In this document: piece after piece, positions 54,297 to 64,000 of the stretch
Position numbering within the stretch: position 1 is the stretch's first letter
How the letters are laid out: every line of letters begins with the position of its first letter
Assembly: GCA_958353395.1 (NCBI GenBank)
Contig: CATWSG010000007.1
Coordinates: 1-64,000 of the forward strand
Origin: an uncultured Collinsella sp.
GTDB lineage: Bacteria > Actinomycetota > Coriobacteriia > Coriobacteriales > Coriobacteriaceae
Length of the DNA: 64,000 bases
Reading direction: 5' to 3'
Notes under the pieces: model-generated
Told to the model about the DNA's origin: nothing
Database searches by the model: none
What the model saw: only the letters and a program-made list of their open reading frames with translations
Position numbers and translations under genes: made by a program

Positions 54297-54435
54297 GGCT
54301 ACTCTCCAAATCGTCCTCGGACATGTCGGAGCCCCCGCTGCGCGCTTCGCGCGGCGGGGGCTCCTCCGTCCTGCGGAAAGATTTGGGAGGTAACCTTGTA
54401 CGCGGCCTGCGGCTACTAAGGAGCCGCCGCGTTTT
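54297..54435 (+). ncRNA. Candidate structured RNA with own terminator
   Basis: A long interrupted stem: CTCTCCAAATC (54302-54312) with GATTTGGGAG (54380-54389), then an apical 11-base G+C helix (54328-54338 with 54354-54364) closed through GCGC-TTCG-GCGC. A terminator-like hairpin with TTTT follows (54401-54435). It does not match the conserved parts of SRP RNA, RNase P RNA or tmRNA known to me. It could also be a long dispersed palindrome. Confidence 0.35.
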
Positions 54436-54536
54436 ACTTGGGTGCAGCAGCGCCGCGCTCGTGGGTTGTCTGAATTGCGCTTTGCCGATATATGCCCTTT
54501 TCCCTGATGGGACCGTGCTTGAGGAGCGTCTTCATG

Positions 54537-54602
54537 AGTTGCGGTGAAATAGGGACTGTTGAGCCTTTAAGCTGGCAAAACAGTCCTTATTTCACCGCAA
54601 CT
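54537..54602. repeat. Palindromic repeat, AGTTGCGGTGAAATA family, copy 3
   Basis: 66 bases, arms AGTTGCGGTGAAATAGGGAC and the inverse with one mismatch. Closely similar to copies 1 and 2. Confidence 0.88.
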
Positions 54603-54606
54603 GAAA

Positions 54607-54635
54607 CAGGGGCGCTCTCCAAGAGAGCGCCCCTG
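54607..54635 (-). terminator. Terminator of the transketolase genes
   Basis: Thirteen-base perfect stem (CAGGGGCGCTCTC and inverse) with 3-base loop; a short TTT follows on the minus strand. Confidence 0.8.
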
Positions 54636-54683
54636 CCGGGTTTCCATAGTTCTGGCGAAGCAGTCCTTGAGATCCGCCTTGCC

Positions 54684-55625
54684 TTATGCCAAGAACTCCT
54701 TGGTGGTCGCCACGATGTTGGCGGCGTCCAGGCCGTACTTGTGCAGGAGCTCGGCGCCCGGGCCGGACTCACCGAAGGTGTCGTTGACGCCGATCTTCTT
54801 GAGCGGCGTCGGGCACTGCTCGCACAGGACGTCGGCAACGGCGCTGCCCAGGCCGCCGATCACGGAGTGCTCCTCGACGGTCACGACGTGGCCGGTCTTG
54901 GTGGCGCTCTTGACGATCAGGTCGGCGTCGATGGGCTTGATGGTGTGCATGTTGATGACCTCGGCGTCGATGCCCTCGGCAGCGAGCTGCTCGGCGGCCT
55001 CGAGAGCCTCGCCGACCATCAGGCCGCAGGCGATGATGGTCACATCGGCGCCCTCGCGCATGACAATGCCCTTACCCAACTCGAACTTGTAGGTCTCGGG
55101 GTCGTTGATAACCGGCGAGGCCAAACGGGCGAAGCGCATGTACACCGGACCGTCGCACTCGTAGGCGGCGCGCGTCACAGCGCGGGCCTCCACGTCGTCG
55201 GCGGGAACAATCACGGTCATGCCAGGGATGACGCGCATCAGGGCGATATCCTCGCAGCACTGGTGCGTGGCGCCATCCTCGCCCACCGAGATACCGGCGT
55301 GCGTGGCACCGATCTTAACGTTGAGGTGCGGGTAGCCGATGGAGTTGCGGACCTGCTCAAAGGCGCGGCCGGCGGCGAACATGGCAAAGGTGCTCGCGAA
55401 GGCAACGCGGCCGGTGGTCGCGATACCGGCGGCGACGCCCATCAGGTTGCTCTCGGCAATGCCCACATCGAAGAAACGATCGGGGCAGGCGGCCTTGAAC
55501 TTGCCGGTCTGCGTGGCGGCGGCCAGGTCGGCGTCGAGGACCACAAAGTCATCGTGCTCGTTGGCGAGCTCGACGAGGGCCTCGCCGTAGCTTACGCGCG
55601 TGGCGATTTTTTTGACGTCTGCCAT
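54684..55625 (-). CDS. Transketolase, C-terminal subunit
   Basis: 313 residues from the ATG at 55625 (GAGGAG upstream). Pyrimidine-binding and C-terminal domains of a split transketolase: VLDADLAAATQTGKF, the catalytic Glu in GIAESNLMGVAAG, RFAR and TVEEHSVIGGLG. With the N-terminal subunit it moves two-carbon units between sugar phosphates using thiamine diphosphate. Its start follows the N-subunit stop at once, with the ribosome site inside the upstream gene. Confidence 0.93.
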   Translation of the reverse strand: MADVKKIATRVSYGEALVELANEHDDFVVLDADLAAATQTGKFKAACPDRFFDVGIAESNLMGVAAGIATTGRVAFASTFAMFAAGRAFEQVRNSIGYPHLNVKIGATHAGISVGEDGATHQCCEDIALMRVIPGMTVIVPADDVEARAVTRAAYECDGPVYMRFARLASPVINDPETYKFELGKGIVMREGADVTIIACGLMVGEALEAAEQLAAEGIDAEVINMHTIKPIDADLIVKSATKTGHVVTVEEHSVIGGLGSAVADVLCEQCPTPLKKIGVNDTFGESGPGAELLHKYGLDAANIVATTKEFLA

Positions 55626-55626
55626 C

Positions 55627-56457
55627 CTAGAGCTCCTCTCCGGCGGCCGTGAGCTCTGCCATGGCCTGCTCAAACTGTTCATCGTTGGGGGCCTTGCCGT
55701 GCCAACCAACCTGGTTCTCCATAAAGGAAACGCCCTTGCCCTTCATGGTCTCGGCGATGATGGCGGTCGGCTGACCCTTGGTGGCGCGGGCCTCGGCAAA
55801 GGCGGCGCGGATCTGATCGAAATCGTTGCCGTCGGCAAGCTCCACCACGTGGAACTTAAAGGCGCGGAACTTGTCGGCGAGCGGCATGGGGTCGTTGACC
55901 TCCTCGACGGGGCCGTCGATCTGCAGGCCGTTGTGGTCGACGATCACGCAGAGGTTATCGAGCTGCTGGTTGCCGGCAAACATGGCTGCCTCCCAGACCT
56001 GGCCCTCCTCGCTCTCGCCATCACCCAGCAGGGCGTACGTGCGGTAAGTATCGCCCCAGTGCTTGGCGGCAACCGCCATGCCCACGGCGGCGGAGATGCC
56101 CTGGCCGAGCGAGCCGGTGGACATATCGACGCCCGGGGTGTCGTTCATGTTGGGATGACCTTGCAGGTGGCTGCCGATATGGCGCAGCGTCTCGAGATCC
56201 TCCTTGGGGAAGAACCCACGCTCGGCGAGCACGGCGTACAGGCCCGGAGCGCAATGGCCCTTGGAGAGCACAAAACGGTCGCGATCGGCCTTGCGGGGAT
56301 CGGCCGGGTCGACGTTCATTTCCTCAAAGTACAGATAGGTCATGATGTCGGCAGCGCCGAGCGAACCGCCCGGATGGCCGGACTTGGCAGCGTGCACGCC
56401 GGTGACGATGCCCTTCCTTACCTCGTTGGCAACCTTTTTGAGCTCTTCGTCGCTCAT
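55627..56457 (-). CDS. Transketolase, N-terminal subunit
   Basis: 276 residues, the usual size for the separate N-terminal half. Substrate-binding SGHPGGSLGAADIM and the thiamine-diphosphate motif GDGESEEGQVWEAAMFA ending in VDHNG are intact. GGAAGG lies before the ATG. First gene of the two-gene operon; the stop is 2 bases from the start of the C-terminal subunit, so the heterodimer is made in balance. Confidence 0.94.
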   Translation of the reverse strand: MSDEELKKVANEVRKGIVTGVHAAKSGHPGGSLGAADIMTYLYFEEMNVDPADPRKADRDRFVLSKGHCAPGLYAVLAERGFFPKEDLETLRHIGSHLQGHPNMNDTPGVDMSTGSLGQGISAAVGMAVAAKHWGDTYRTYALLGDGESEEGQVWEAAMFAGNQQLDNLCVIVDHNGLQIDGPVEEVNDPMPLADKFRAFKFHVVELADGNDFDQIRAAFAEARATKGQPTAIIAETMKGKGVSFMENQVGWHGKAPNDEQFEQAMAELTAAGEEL

Positions 56458-56665
56458 TGTGCCTTCCTTTCATCCTCATTAGACAAAATGCGCACGGCAC
56501 GGAAAGGTAATCCCAACACAGCCGCAATGCACGTACGTCATTCATTATGCTGGAAACTGATGGCTTTACCAGAGTTTTTATCATTATTTGAACAATTTAG
56601 CAGGCAGAACCGCTGATGAAACGGTTTATCAATGTGAACGTCTTTTGGATGGAACGCGATCGACC

Positions 56666-57556
56666 CTACGCGCTAATGTCCTTGAATCCCTCGCCGAAGG
56701 CTTCCGTAACGTCGGCAACCGTCACGATGGCATGAGGATCGCGCTCGCGCACGATCGTCTTGAGGGTATTGAGCTCTCGACGGCTCACGATGACCATAAT
56801 CACTGGCTTCTCGGCACCCGAATACATGCCAGTCGCCTTAAACTTGGTACAACCACGACCCAGGCCATACATGATATCGGCAGCGATATCAGGGAACTTG
56901 TCCGAGATGATGAGTACCATACGGCGTTTGTTGCCACCATCGACCACGGCATCGATCACGTAGCCGCTAATGACCATCGAAAGGCCTGCATACAGTGCGT
57001 TTTCGATTGAAAAGACCGGAGCCGATAGCGCGCATACGGCAACATCGATCGCCATGACGGTCGAGCCCACCGGCAGCGAGGTGTTACGCGAGATGATTTG
57101 GCCAATCGTGTCCGAGCCGCCGGTGTTGGCGCCGGCGCGCAACACCATGCCGTAACCGATGCCCGTAATAATGCCGCCCCACATGGCAGGGAGCATCAGG
57201 TCCGCATCCGCCAGAGGTGCTACAAACGGGGCGAACAGATCGGTAAAGAAGCCCAGCAGCACAAAGCCCGTCGCGGTCTGCACCACGTAGAACATGCCGC
57301 CCTCGCGCATAACGACCAACAACAGCAAGGCGTTCATCACGATCGTCTGAATACCAACGGGAAGCGATAGGCCGCGCGCCGCGCCGACCGCCTGGATAAT
57401 GGTGGCAAGGCCCGTAACGCCACCGGCGGCAAGACCGTTGGGAATCAAAAACAAGTCGGTCGCGATGGCGGCCAAGGCACACCCCAACATGATCTGGGGC
57501 AGGTCGTGAAAGAAGTTCATCGAAAGAATGCGCTTGATGTCCAGACGATATGCCAT
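56666..57556 (-). CDS. YitT-family membrane protein
   Basis: 296 residues from the ATG at 57556 (GGGAGG upstream). Five to six N-terminal membrane helices with the DUF161 pattern (GLAAGGVTGLATI, GANTGGSDTIGQII) and a cytoplasmic C-terminal DUF2179 domain (about 215-296). The substrate of this widespread family is unknown. Single gene with its own promoter region. Confidence 0.9.
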   Translation of the reverse strand: MAYRLDIKRILSMNFFHDLPQIMLGCALAAIATDLFLIPNGLAAGGVTGLATIIQAVGAARGLSLPVGIQTIVMNALLLLVVMREGGMFYVVQTATGFVLLGFFTDLFAPFVAPLADADLMLPAMWGGIITGIGYGMVLRAGANTGGSDTIGQIISRNTSLPVGSTVMAIDVAVCALSAPVFSIENALYAGLSMVISGYVIDAVVDGGNKRRMVLIISDKFPDIAADIMYGLGRGCTKFKATGMYSGAEKPVIMVIVSRRELNTLKTIVRERDPHAIVTVADVTEAFGEGFKDISA

Positions 57557-57721
57557 GCTGCCTCCCTCAAAAAAGCGCACACAAACGGATGCGCTTTGAA
57601 CTTCTTCTTGTATTCGATTCTACCGATTCGCCGGACAAAAACCACCCCTGCGCAGGGTTTATTCTGGATACAAACCCGTCCAACCGTTGGGCTTAGCATC
57701 GGCTTGAAACTGCCCGATGTT

Positions 57722-58869
57722 TTAGACCTCCGAGCCTTCTGCATCGGCGTTGCCGGTGGCCCAGCGATGGTAGCCAATAACAAACGGGTCCAGGTCGCCA
57801 TCGTCAAGAACGGCCTCGACATTGCTGGTCTCCACGCCCGTGCGTAGGTCCTTGACCATCTGGTACGGGTAGAGCACGTAGCTGCGAATCTGGTTGCCAA
57901 AACCAATCGTGGTCTTGGGTCCGCGGATCTCATCCAGGGCCTCGGCGCGCTTCTCGAGCTCAATCTCGTACAGGCGAGCCTTGAGGATCTGCATGCACGC
58001 GGCCTTGTTCTGAATCTGGCTGCGCTCGTTTTGGCAGGTAACCACAATGCCGCTGGGGAAATGCGTCACGCGCACGGCGGAGTCGGTGGTGTTGACGCCC
58101 TGACCGCCCGGGCCGCTCGCGTGGTACACGTCCACGCGGATGTCATCGGGACTGATCTCGATGTCGATATCATCGGGTAGCACGGGGATGACCTCGACGC
58201 CGGCAAACGTGGTCTGGCGGCGCTTCTTGTCGTCGGTGGGGCTAATGCGAACCAAGCGGTGGACGCCGGCCTCGGCGCGCAGCATGCCAAATGCGTCCTT
58301 GCCCTCGACGGTAAAGGTCGCGCGGTCGATGCCGATGACCTCGGCCGCGGGACAGTCGTTGATGGTGACCTTCCAGCCGCGACGCTGGCAGTACTTCATG
58401 TACATCTTAAAGAGCATGAAGGTCCAGTCCTGCGCCTCCAGACCACCCTGTCCGGGCTTGATGGTCACAATGGCATCGCCGTGATCGAACTCACCGGTAA
58501 ACCAGCTCGAAAGCTCAAGCTCATCGATGGCACGGGCCAGGCGCTCAGCCGTGGCTGCAGCCTCCTCGCGAAGGGCGGCGGCGTCGGGGTCATCCCCCAT
58601 CTCCTCGGCAAGCTCCAGCGCGGCGCGGGCATCGGAAAGCTCGCCGCGCGCGGTGTCCACGGCAGCGATATCTTCCTTGGTGCGCGCAATCTCCTCCATG
58701 GTGGCACGGGCGGCGTCGGCGTCATCCCAAAAGCCAGGGGCAACACTTTTGGCCTCGAGCTCGGACACGCGGGTACGCTTCTCGTCCAGGTGGAGATATG
58801 ACTCGACCTCACCGAGCCGGTCCGCAAACGCGTCCAGCTCGGCGGGCGTTACCCCTAAAGCCTCAGCCA

Positions 58870-58870
<1 letters not shown>
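57722..58870 (-). CDS. prfB: Peptide chain release factor 2
   Basis: 382 residues, read without the programmed +1 frameshift found in many RF2 genes. GGQ at 255-257 (GPGGQGVN) is intact. The codon-recognition tripeptide, normally SPF in RF2, is SPT (210-212) in RLVRISPTDDKKRRQTTF; the DNA reads AGC CCC ACC. RF2 releases peptides at UGA and UAA. The ATG shares one base with the secA stop (TAATG), so translation is coupled. Confidence 0.94.
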
Positions 58871-61677
<2,807 letters not shown>

Positions 61678-61812
61678 GTGGTTTTCCTTTTTGGCCATCG
61701 CCCACGCCGTGCAGCTGCGGGCGAGTTAAACACAGATGATTGTACTTTAGCCAAACAAGGCACGGCCTATACGGTCGACCTCGACCGCCACGTAATAACT
61801 ACGACCCGACCG

Positions 61813-61847
61813 ACCTGCCAAAAAGGGACTGGTTTATTTTGGCAGGT
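61813..61847. repeat. Palindromic repeat, ACCTGCCAAAA family, copy 2
   Basis: Arms ACCTGCCAAAA and TTTTGGCAGGT fully paired; centre AGGGACTGGTTTA nearly identical to copy 1 at 49627-49660. Confidence 0.82.
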
Positions 61848-61879
61848 TTTATCTGGGAAAACGCCGTCACTCTGCCATT

Positions 61880-61944
61880 TGGTGCAAACCAACCCGTCCC
61901 CTTCGCACCAATCTGGTGCAATGGGAACGGGTTAGCCTGCACCA
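61880..61944. repeat. Nested palindrome related to the GGGGACAGGTT family
   Basis: Outer arms TGGTGCAAACCAACCCGT and GGGTTAGCCTGCACCA pair with mismatches; an inner GCACCAATCTGGTGC forms a second hairpin. Related in sequence to 27052-27098. Confidence 0.65.
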
Positions 61945-61952
61945 ATAAAAAG

Positions 61953-61990
61953 AAAAGGGCCGCGCACCCAAACGGATGCACGGCCCTTTT
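61953..61990 (-). terminator. Terminator of rpmE
   Basis: AAAAGGGCCG with CGGCCCTTTT and a partly paired interior; T-rich on the minus-strand side. Confidence 0.85.
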
Positions 61991-62023
61991 GCCATGAATG
62001 CGAGCGATTCCTCGGCGAGCTAT

Positions 62024-62449
62024 TTACTCAGCAGCCTCGGTGGTCTCGGCCTCGGCAGCGGCCTCCTCGACGGGAGCCTCTGCGGGAGCCTCGGCGGCCT
62101 GCTTGGCAGCCTCCTCGGCAAACTTAGCAGCACGCTTGGCCTTCTCGGCAGCCTTAGCCTCAGCGGCGGCCTTGCGAGCGGCCTCGGCCTCAGCAGCCTT
62201 GGCAGCCTTGGCAGCCTTGGCCTCCTCGGCCTTCTTGAGCTGGGCGGCAGCGGCGCCACCGAACTTGTCGGCGAAGCGCTGGACGCGTCCACCGGTGTCG
62301 ACGAACTTCTGCTGGCCGGTGTAGAACGGGTGGCACTCGTTGCAAAGCTCAACCTTCATCTCGGACACGGTAGCGTGCGTCTTGAAGGTGTTGCCGCAGG
62401 AGCACGTCACCGTGCACTCGACATACTGGGGATGGATACCCTGCTTCAT
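62024..62449 (-). CDS. rpmE: Ribosomal protein L31 with long Ala/Lys/Glu tail
   Basis: 141 residues, about twice the normal 65-75. Residues 1-67 are a zinc-type L31 with C14 and C16 of CSCG and the CNEC pair (about C36, C39). Residues 68-141 are almost only Ala, Lys, Glu and Arg (helical, then an acidic end), a low-complexity tail on the ribosome surface. AGGAG lies before the ATG. A 21-base hairpin (GCGCTG...CAGCGC, 62471-62491) in the leader could be a site for feedback control. Confidence 0.93.
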   Translation of the reverse strand: MKQGIHPQYVECTVTCSCGNTFKTHATVSEMKVELCNECHPFYTGQQKFVDTGGRVQRFADKFGGAAAAQLKKAEEAKAAKAAKAAEAEAARKAAAEAKAAEKAKRAAKFAEEAAKQAAEAPAEAPVEEAAAEAETTEAAE

Positions 62450-62816
62450 GGTAGGACTCCTTATTGGTCAGGCGCTGGTTACCGATCAGCGCATAAGGCG
62501 TCTTGGTTTCCGACCAAGACAACAAACTCGGCTATGGTACCACGGCGCCGCGTGTCCCACAAAAGGTTCACGGTCTTTTCGGAACGACACGAATCTGACC
62601 CATCGAAACACATCTCCACCGTTCCTTCAACTGGGAAAATGCCGTCCCCGGGGCCTGAGAAGGGCCCCGGGGACGTTCGACTGACTGCGGGAACGGCCTT
62701 TCCGCTCAATGTGTTCGGCTGAGATCGGAAATCAACCAAACTGAACTAGGTTCAGTTGACATGGTTAAAAACGAGGGGCGACGCTTTTGCGTCACCCCTC
62801 GTCCCGGCCGGTTGCT
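62450..62816. other. Intergenic region rpmE to small secreted protein gene
   Basis: 367 bases. Contains the rpmE leader hairpin, a 12-base G+C hairpin at 62644-62674 (GTCCCCGGGGCC and inverse) and the terminator at 62771-62802. An 86-codon minus-strand frame covers part of it but has no ribosome site. Confidence 0.6.
62771..62802 (-). terminator. Terminator of the small secreted protein gene
   Basis: Fourteen-base stem (one mismatch) with TTTT loop; on the minus strand followed by T5. Confidence 0.88.
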
Positions 62817-63161
62817 TTAGTTGTACACACGGTAGTTACACTTGAACTGGGTTATGTGTCCATAGTTGGAGCGGTACCAACCCGACGTATAGCTGATTGC
62901 CTCTGCGACTAGATAGTCGTAGCCCTTGTTGTAGCGAAGCTGACGGTAGGTCGTGTCGTACTCTGCTACGTAAAACGTGTCTCCAGAGAAGGCTTTGTAC
63001 CGGTCCTTAACCGTCGAAGCCATGTACGCGGGTTCGACATCGCCTTTCTCCCCGTTGAGCGCATAGACGGGTGCCGCGATTCCGCATAAAGCCGTTGCCA
63101 CGAGGATGGCGTAGACAGCCATGCGCGACGCATTGGACTTCAGCTGTTCAAATAGTTTCAT
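62817..63161 (-). CDS. Small secreted Tyr-rich protein
   Basis: 114 residues from the ATG at 63161 with AAGGAGG 8 bases upstream. A signal peptide (basic start, hydrophobic core about 16-34, cleavage near VYA) leads to a mature part of about 77 residues unusually rich in Tyr (roughly 13). It ends in SGWYRSNYGHITQFKCNYRVYN-type aromatic sequence with a single Cys. Family not recognised; the position right after an ABC transporter gene suggests a transported or immunity-linked peptide. It resembles lactococcin-972-type clusters only in layout. Confidence 0.7.
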   Translation of the reverse strand: MKLFEQLKSNASRMAVYAILVATALCGIAAPVYALNGEKGDVEPAYMASTVKDRYKAFSGDTFYVAEYDTTYRQLRYNKGYDYLVAEAISYTSGWYRSNYGHITQFKCNYRVYN

Positions 63162-63162
63162 G

Positions 63163-64000
63163 TCATTCACCTCCTTCGTATGTATCGAGGTATTCCTGCT
63201 TGAGCGTCTGCGAGGACGACTTGATCTTTTCCACGAGCGTGCCGGCTTCGATGAAGTAGAACGAGTTGGTAAGGTCTGCCAGGTCGTCGAGTAGATGGCT
63301 TGAAATGAGCACGCTGCGTCCCCGCGCCACTTCGCTGCGCATCGCGTCGCAGGAGGTTTTCCGTTTTCCCGGATCGAGGCCGTTCAGCGGTTCATCGAGG
63401 ATGAGGTACGGGCAATCGGTCGCTATCGCCATGGCAAGCTTTACCTGCTGCTTCATTCCTGTCGAGAGTTTACGGGTCGGCTTGTCGAGATATGGGGAGA
63501 TTCCGAGGGAGTCGCAGAGCGAGTCGATGTCGGCGGCCGATTTCCACGCCTCCCTAACGAAAGCAAGGTGCTCGATGGCCGATAGCGTGGGATAGAGATC
63601 CGTGCCGCCTGAAGAGCTCAGGTAGACGAGTTCTGCAAATTCGGCTGATCGACGTTGGCTGATTCCGTCTGCCGCCAGGCTTCCCGAGCGGATGCGGGTG
63701 GGAAATTGGCCCGACAGCGCTTCAAGAAGGGTGGTTTTCCCCGAGCCGTTGGGGGCAACGAGGCCCGCCGCCGTTCCCGGGCTCAGGAAAAGCGACCCGA
63801 TTGAAAGTATCGTCGTGCTTCCGTATCCCACGCTCGCGTCCAGAAGCTCGAGCCCATGGTGCTTTTTCGCGGGTCCAGGCTGTTTGGGGGAACGTGTCGC
63901 AACGGCGCCGACCGTAAAAAAGACCGCGACGTATGCCAGGGCCACGGCAAGCATCGATGCGCTGCCCGAACCGGAGCCAATGAATTCTGTCGGGAAGCAT
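63163..64000 (-). CDS. ABC transporter ATP-binding domain, partial at the window edge
   Basis: The frame stays open to the end of the window, so the protein begins outside it. Visible: a hydrophobic helix (LAVALAYVAVFFTVGAVA) followed by a full ABC ATPase: Walker A APNGSGKTT, signature LSTGMKQQ, Walker B LILDEPLNG and H-loop SSHLLDD. Half-transporters of this kind have the ATPase behind membrane helices. The stop lies 1 base before the ATG of the small secreted protein, so the two are coupled. Probable export of, or protection from, that peptide (inference). Confidence 0.85.
   Translation of the reverse strand, partial: CFPTEFIGSGSGSASMLAVALAYVAVFFTVGAVATRSPKQPGPAKKHHGLELLDASVGYGSTTILSIGSLFLSPGTAAGLVAPNGSGKTTLLEALSGQFPTRIRSGSLAADGISQRRSAEFAELVYLSSSGGTDLYPTLSAIEHLAFVREAWKSAADIDSLCDSLGISPYLDKPTRKLSTGMKQQVKLAMAIATDCPYLILDEPLNGLDPGKRKTSCDAMRSEVARGRSVLISSHLLDDLADLTNSFYFIEAGTLVEKIKSSSQTLKQEYLDTYEGGE

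Larger units (their letters stand above)
54181..54683. other. Intergenic region with hairpins and a possible RNA gene
   Basis: 503 bases. From left: ftsE promoter region, candidate structured RNA (about 54297-54435), palindromic repeat (54537-54602) and the transketolase terminator (54607-54635). No protein gene is supported. Confidence 0.6.
61678..62023. other. Intergenic region with two palindromic repeats
   Basis: 346 bases holding the secA promoter area, repeats at 61813-61847 and 61880-61944, and the rpmE terminator. No gene is supported. Confidence 0.65.

Noticed and set aside
54401..54435. Attenuator in the ftsE leader (minus strand)
   Set aside because: The T-run is on the plus-strand side of the hairpin only, so it would not end minus-strand transcription.
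62479..62739. 86-codon minus-strand frame
   Set aside because: Runs through a strong hairpin, has no ribosome site and a Pro/Gly-rich translation without a domain.
62817..63161. Lactococcin-972-family bacteriocin
   Set aside because: The layout with an ABC transporter fits, but the mature sequence lacks the family's conserved Trp/Gly/His pattern.

Overview
The window looks like the chromosome of a strictly anaerobic, high-G+C member of the Coriobacteriia (Actinomycetota), most probably Collinsella or a close relative. This rests on gene content and style: LPXTG surface protein, split transketolase, rubredoxin/flavin reductase pair, NADPH glutamate synthase, MurNAc-salvage PTS operon, strong AGGAGG ribosome sites and many short palindromic repeats between genes. 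No database search was possible, so the genus is an inference.

1-23.4 kb is an accessory protein-phosphorylation locus and the most interesting part. A ten-gene minus-strand operon (13450 down to 144, mostly with overlaps or gaps of a few bases) encodes a helical protein, an FHA protein with zinc fingers, a small radical-SAM activase-like enzyme, a Clp/Hsp100-type AAA+ ATPase, a PP2C phosphatase, a 1166-residue membrane Ser/Thr kinase whose N-terminus is an 11-fold ETVTV-x-R repeat, a possible PH-like protein, a mosaic membrane protein and two related single-pass proteins with EF-hand-like loops. Around it lie two more membrane kinases, a second FHA protein, a zinc-ribbon membrane protein and a large LPXTG coiled-coil/CAP surface protein. 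A palindrome centred on GTTGCGCAAC lies in front of four of these transcription units, including the divergent promoters at 13.5 kb, which suggests one regulon. The inferred logic is that kinases phosphorylate threonine motifs, FHA proteins read them, PP2C erases them, and the AAA+ and radical-SAM enzymes are effectors or maturation factors linked to the envelope.

23.4-31.5 kb holds a copper module (copA, copZ, csoR with a CsoR-like operator), a small zinc-ribbon membrane protein, an amidohydrolase, a nuclease-like protein and an unknown protein. 31.8-38.0 kb is gltD/gltB. 38.4-42.2 kb has mntH, a rubredoxin too short for ordinary ORF cut-offs, a flavin reductase, smpB and a TPR-like gene, followed by tRNA-Glu and tRNA-Gln. 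43.2-48.1 kb has an ArsC/Spx-like protein and a complete mupG-murP-murQ-murR operon for muropeptide sugar salvage. 48.3-64 kb is mainly housekeeping on the minus strand (VanZ-like protein, serine recombinase, rnr, ftsEX, split transketolase, YitT-like protein, prfB, secA, rpmE), ending in a small secreted protein and a partial ABC transporter.

The intergenic DNA carries several palindromic repeat families. The most striking has 16-base repeats in strictly alternating orientation every 40-41 bases, in five arrays plus one half unit. These repeats bracket three gene regions: the surface-protein gene, the nuclease-like gene and mntH.
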